Positions 31,603 to 32,241 of a stretch of DNA of 32,241 nucleotides are shown piece after piece. Every line of letters starts with the position of its first letter. The first letter of the stretch is position 1. Below the pieces are notes generated by a model, which had not been told where the DNA came from, did not search any database, and was given only the letters and a program-made list of their open reading frames with translations. Both the position numbers and the translations under genes were made by a program. This DNA is from Pseudomonadota bacterium. GTDB taxonomy: Bacteria; Pseudomonadota; Alphaproteobacteria; Sphingomonadales; Sphingomonadaceae. The stretch spans positions 1 to 32,241 of the forward strand of contig JAEWBB010000006.1 in NCBI GenBank assembly GCA_023391375.1, given 5' to 3'.

Positions 31603-32241
31603 TTACTGGATCGGCGTCAGGTTCACCGCGGCATACTTGCCACGGCGATCGACTTCGATGTCGAACTCGAACTTGTCGCCTTCGTTCACGGTCGGAAGGC
31701 CGGCACGCTCGACCGCCGAGATGTGCACGAACGCATCCGGCTGGCCGTCATCGCGGGCGATGAAGCCGAAGCCCTTCATGGCGTTGAAGAACTTGACGGT
31801 GCCCGTCGCCTTCTCTCCGGTCAGCTGGCGCTGCGGGCCGGTTTCGCGCGGAGCGCGCTCGACCTGCAGGGGTTCGCCCTCGATCTTCAGGTTGGTCGCC
31901 GACACGCGGCCGCCACGGTCCACCAGGGTGAACTCGAGCGGCTGGCCGTCGGCCAGGTCGGTCATGCCGGCCTGCTCGACCGCCGAGATGTGGACGAACA
32001 CGTCCTCACCGCCGTCGTCGCGGACGATGAAGCCGAAGCCCTTCTGCGGGTTGAAGAACTTGACGACGCCCTTGCCTTCGCCAACGACCTGCGGGGGCAT
32101 GCCGCCACCGCCGCCGCCGCCGAAGCCGCCGCCACCACCGCCACTGCGGAATCCGCCGCCGCCGCGATAGCCACCGCCGCCGCCGCCGCCGCCGAAGCGA
32201 TCACCGCCGCCGCCGTAGCCGCCACCGCCGCCGCCGAATCG
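31603..32241 (-). CDS. Glycine-rich double cold-shock-domain protein (5' end outside window)
   Basis: The visible 212 codons encode about 47 residues of Gly-rich sequence (FGGG, GYGGG, DRFGGG, YRGGG and FRSGG repeats) joined in frame to two cold-shock domains. The first covers about 32076-31888 (RNP1 KGFGFI, RNP2 VFVHIS), the second about 31809-31618 (KGFGFI, AFVHIS). A 25-residue linker joins them. Cold-shock domains bind single-stranded RNA/DNA and melt RNA structure. An ATG at 32100 begins MPPQVVGEG, but no ribosome-binding site precedes it and the Gly-rich frame stays open to the window edge, so the gene should start beyond 32241. A strong terminator follows it. Confidence 0.9.
   Translation of the reverse strand, partial: RFGGGGGGYGGGGDRFGGGGGGGGYRGGGGFRSGGGGGGFGGGGGGGMPPQVVGEGKGVVKFFNPQKGFGFIVRDDGGEDVFVHISAVEQAGMTDLADGQPLEFTLVDRGGRVSATNLKIEGEPLQVERAPRETGPQRQLTGEKATGTVKFFNAMKGFGFIARDDGQPDAFVHISAVERAGLPTVNEGDKFEFDIEVDRRGKYAAVNLTPIQ

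Noticed and set aside
32101..32241. Direct repeat or microsatellite array of GGC/GCC
   Set aside because: The repeats are codons of an in-frame Gly-rich protein segment with interspersed Phe, Tyr, Arg and Asp, so they are better explained as coding.

Overview
The window looks like a chromosomal stretch from a high-GC alphaproteobacterium of the sphingomonad group (Sphingomonadaceae or close kin). The grounds are the 16S rRNA 5' region, two sphingomonad-style TonB-dependent receptors, the order hisS-prfA-prmC-DUF4167, DivK beside DUF3572, and a glycine-rich double cold-shock protein. I see no insertion sequence, prophage, integrase, tRNA or CRISPR array. The left edge lies inside a 16S gene and the right edge inside the cold-shock gene.

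Layout. 1-703: 5' part of a 16S rRNA gene on the minus strand, with a boxA-like antitermination site and a clear sigma70 rrn promoter upstream. 780-1882: a two-CBS-domain protein (minus), then a small membrane protein and a YciA-type acyl-CoA thioesterase (plus). 1970-4735: a TonB-dependent receptor preceded by a near-perfect Pho box, so probably phosphate-starvation regulated. 4906-8900: a translation operon, hisS-prfA-prmC, followed by a DUF4167 gene that starts with TTG. 8953-11469: a secreted M61 peptidase and inorganic pyrophosphatase. 11466-14021: a second TonB-dependent receptor with Gly- and Pro-rich tracts. 14125-16680: a lipoprotein amidase, an SMR-family pump and a DUF1345 membrane protein. 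16677-19308 (minus): ispG, a retropepsin-like protease and an EamA transporter in one run. 19363-20253: an S1/P1 nuclease.

20250-22585 (minus) is a tight four-gene cassette: SPFH/band-7 membrane protein, ribbon-helix-helix protein, small two-helix membrane protein, and lipoprotein alpha/beta hydrolase. A GATAT-repeat operator candidate lies upstream, and two of its gene junctions are identical over 15 bp. It is the best candidate here for a poorly described system. 22683-23606 is an Ntn-hydrolase asparaginase / isoaspartyl peptidase. 23582-27468 (minus) is a six-gene overlapping operon: DUF3572, HAD phosphatase-like, YdfG-like dehydrogenase, RidA, glycerophosphodiester phosphodiesterase and a FemAB/GNAT-like protein. 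Divergent from it is divK (TTG start). Then come rpmG, two genes of unknown function, an ATP-dependent DNA ligase of the LigB/PP_1105 type without its usual partners, a GNAT acetyltransferase, and the cold-shock protein.

The genome is very compact. Six of the eight convergent junctions overlap, and four of these share a 4-nt overlapping stop (CTAG or TTAG). All calls come from reading motifs by eye; no database search was run.
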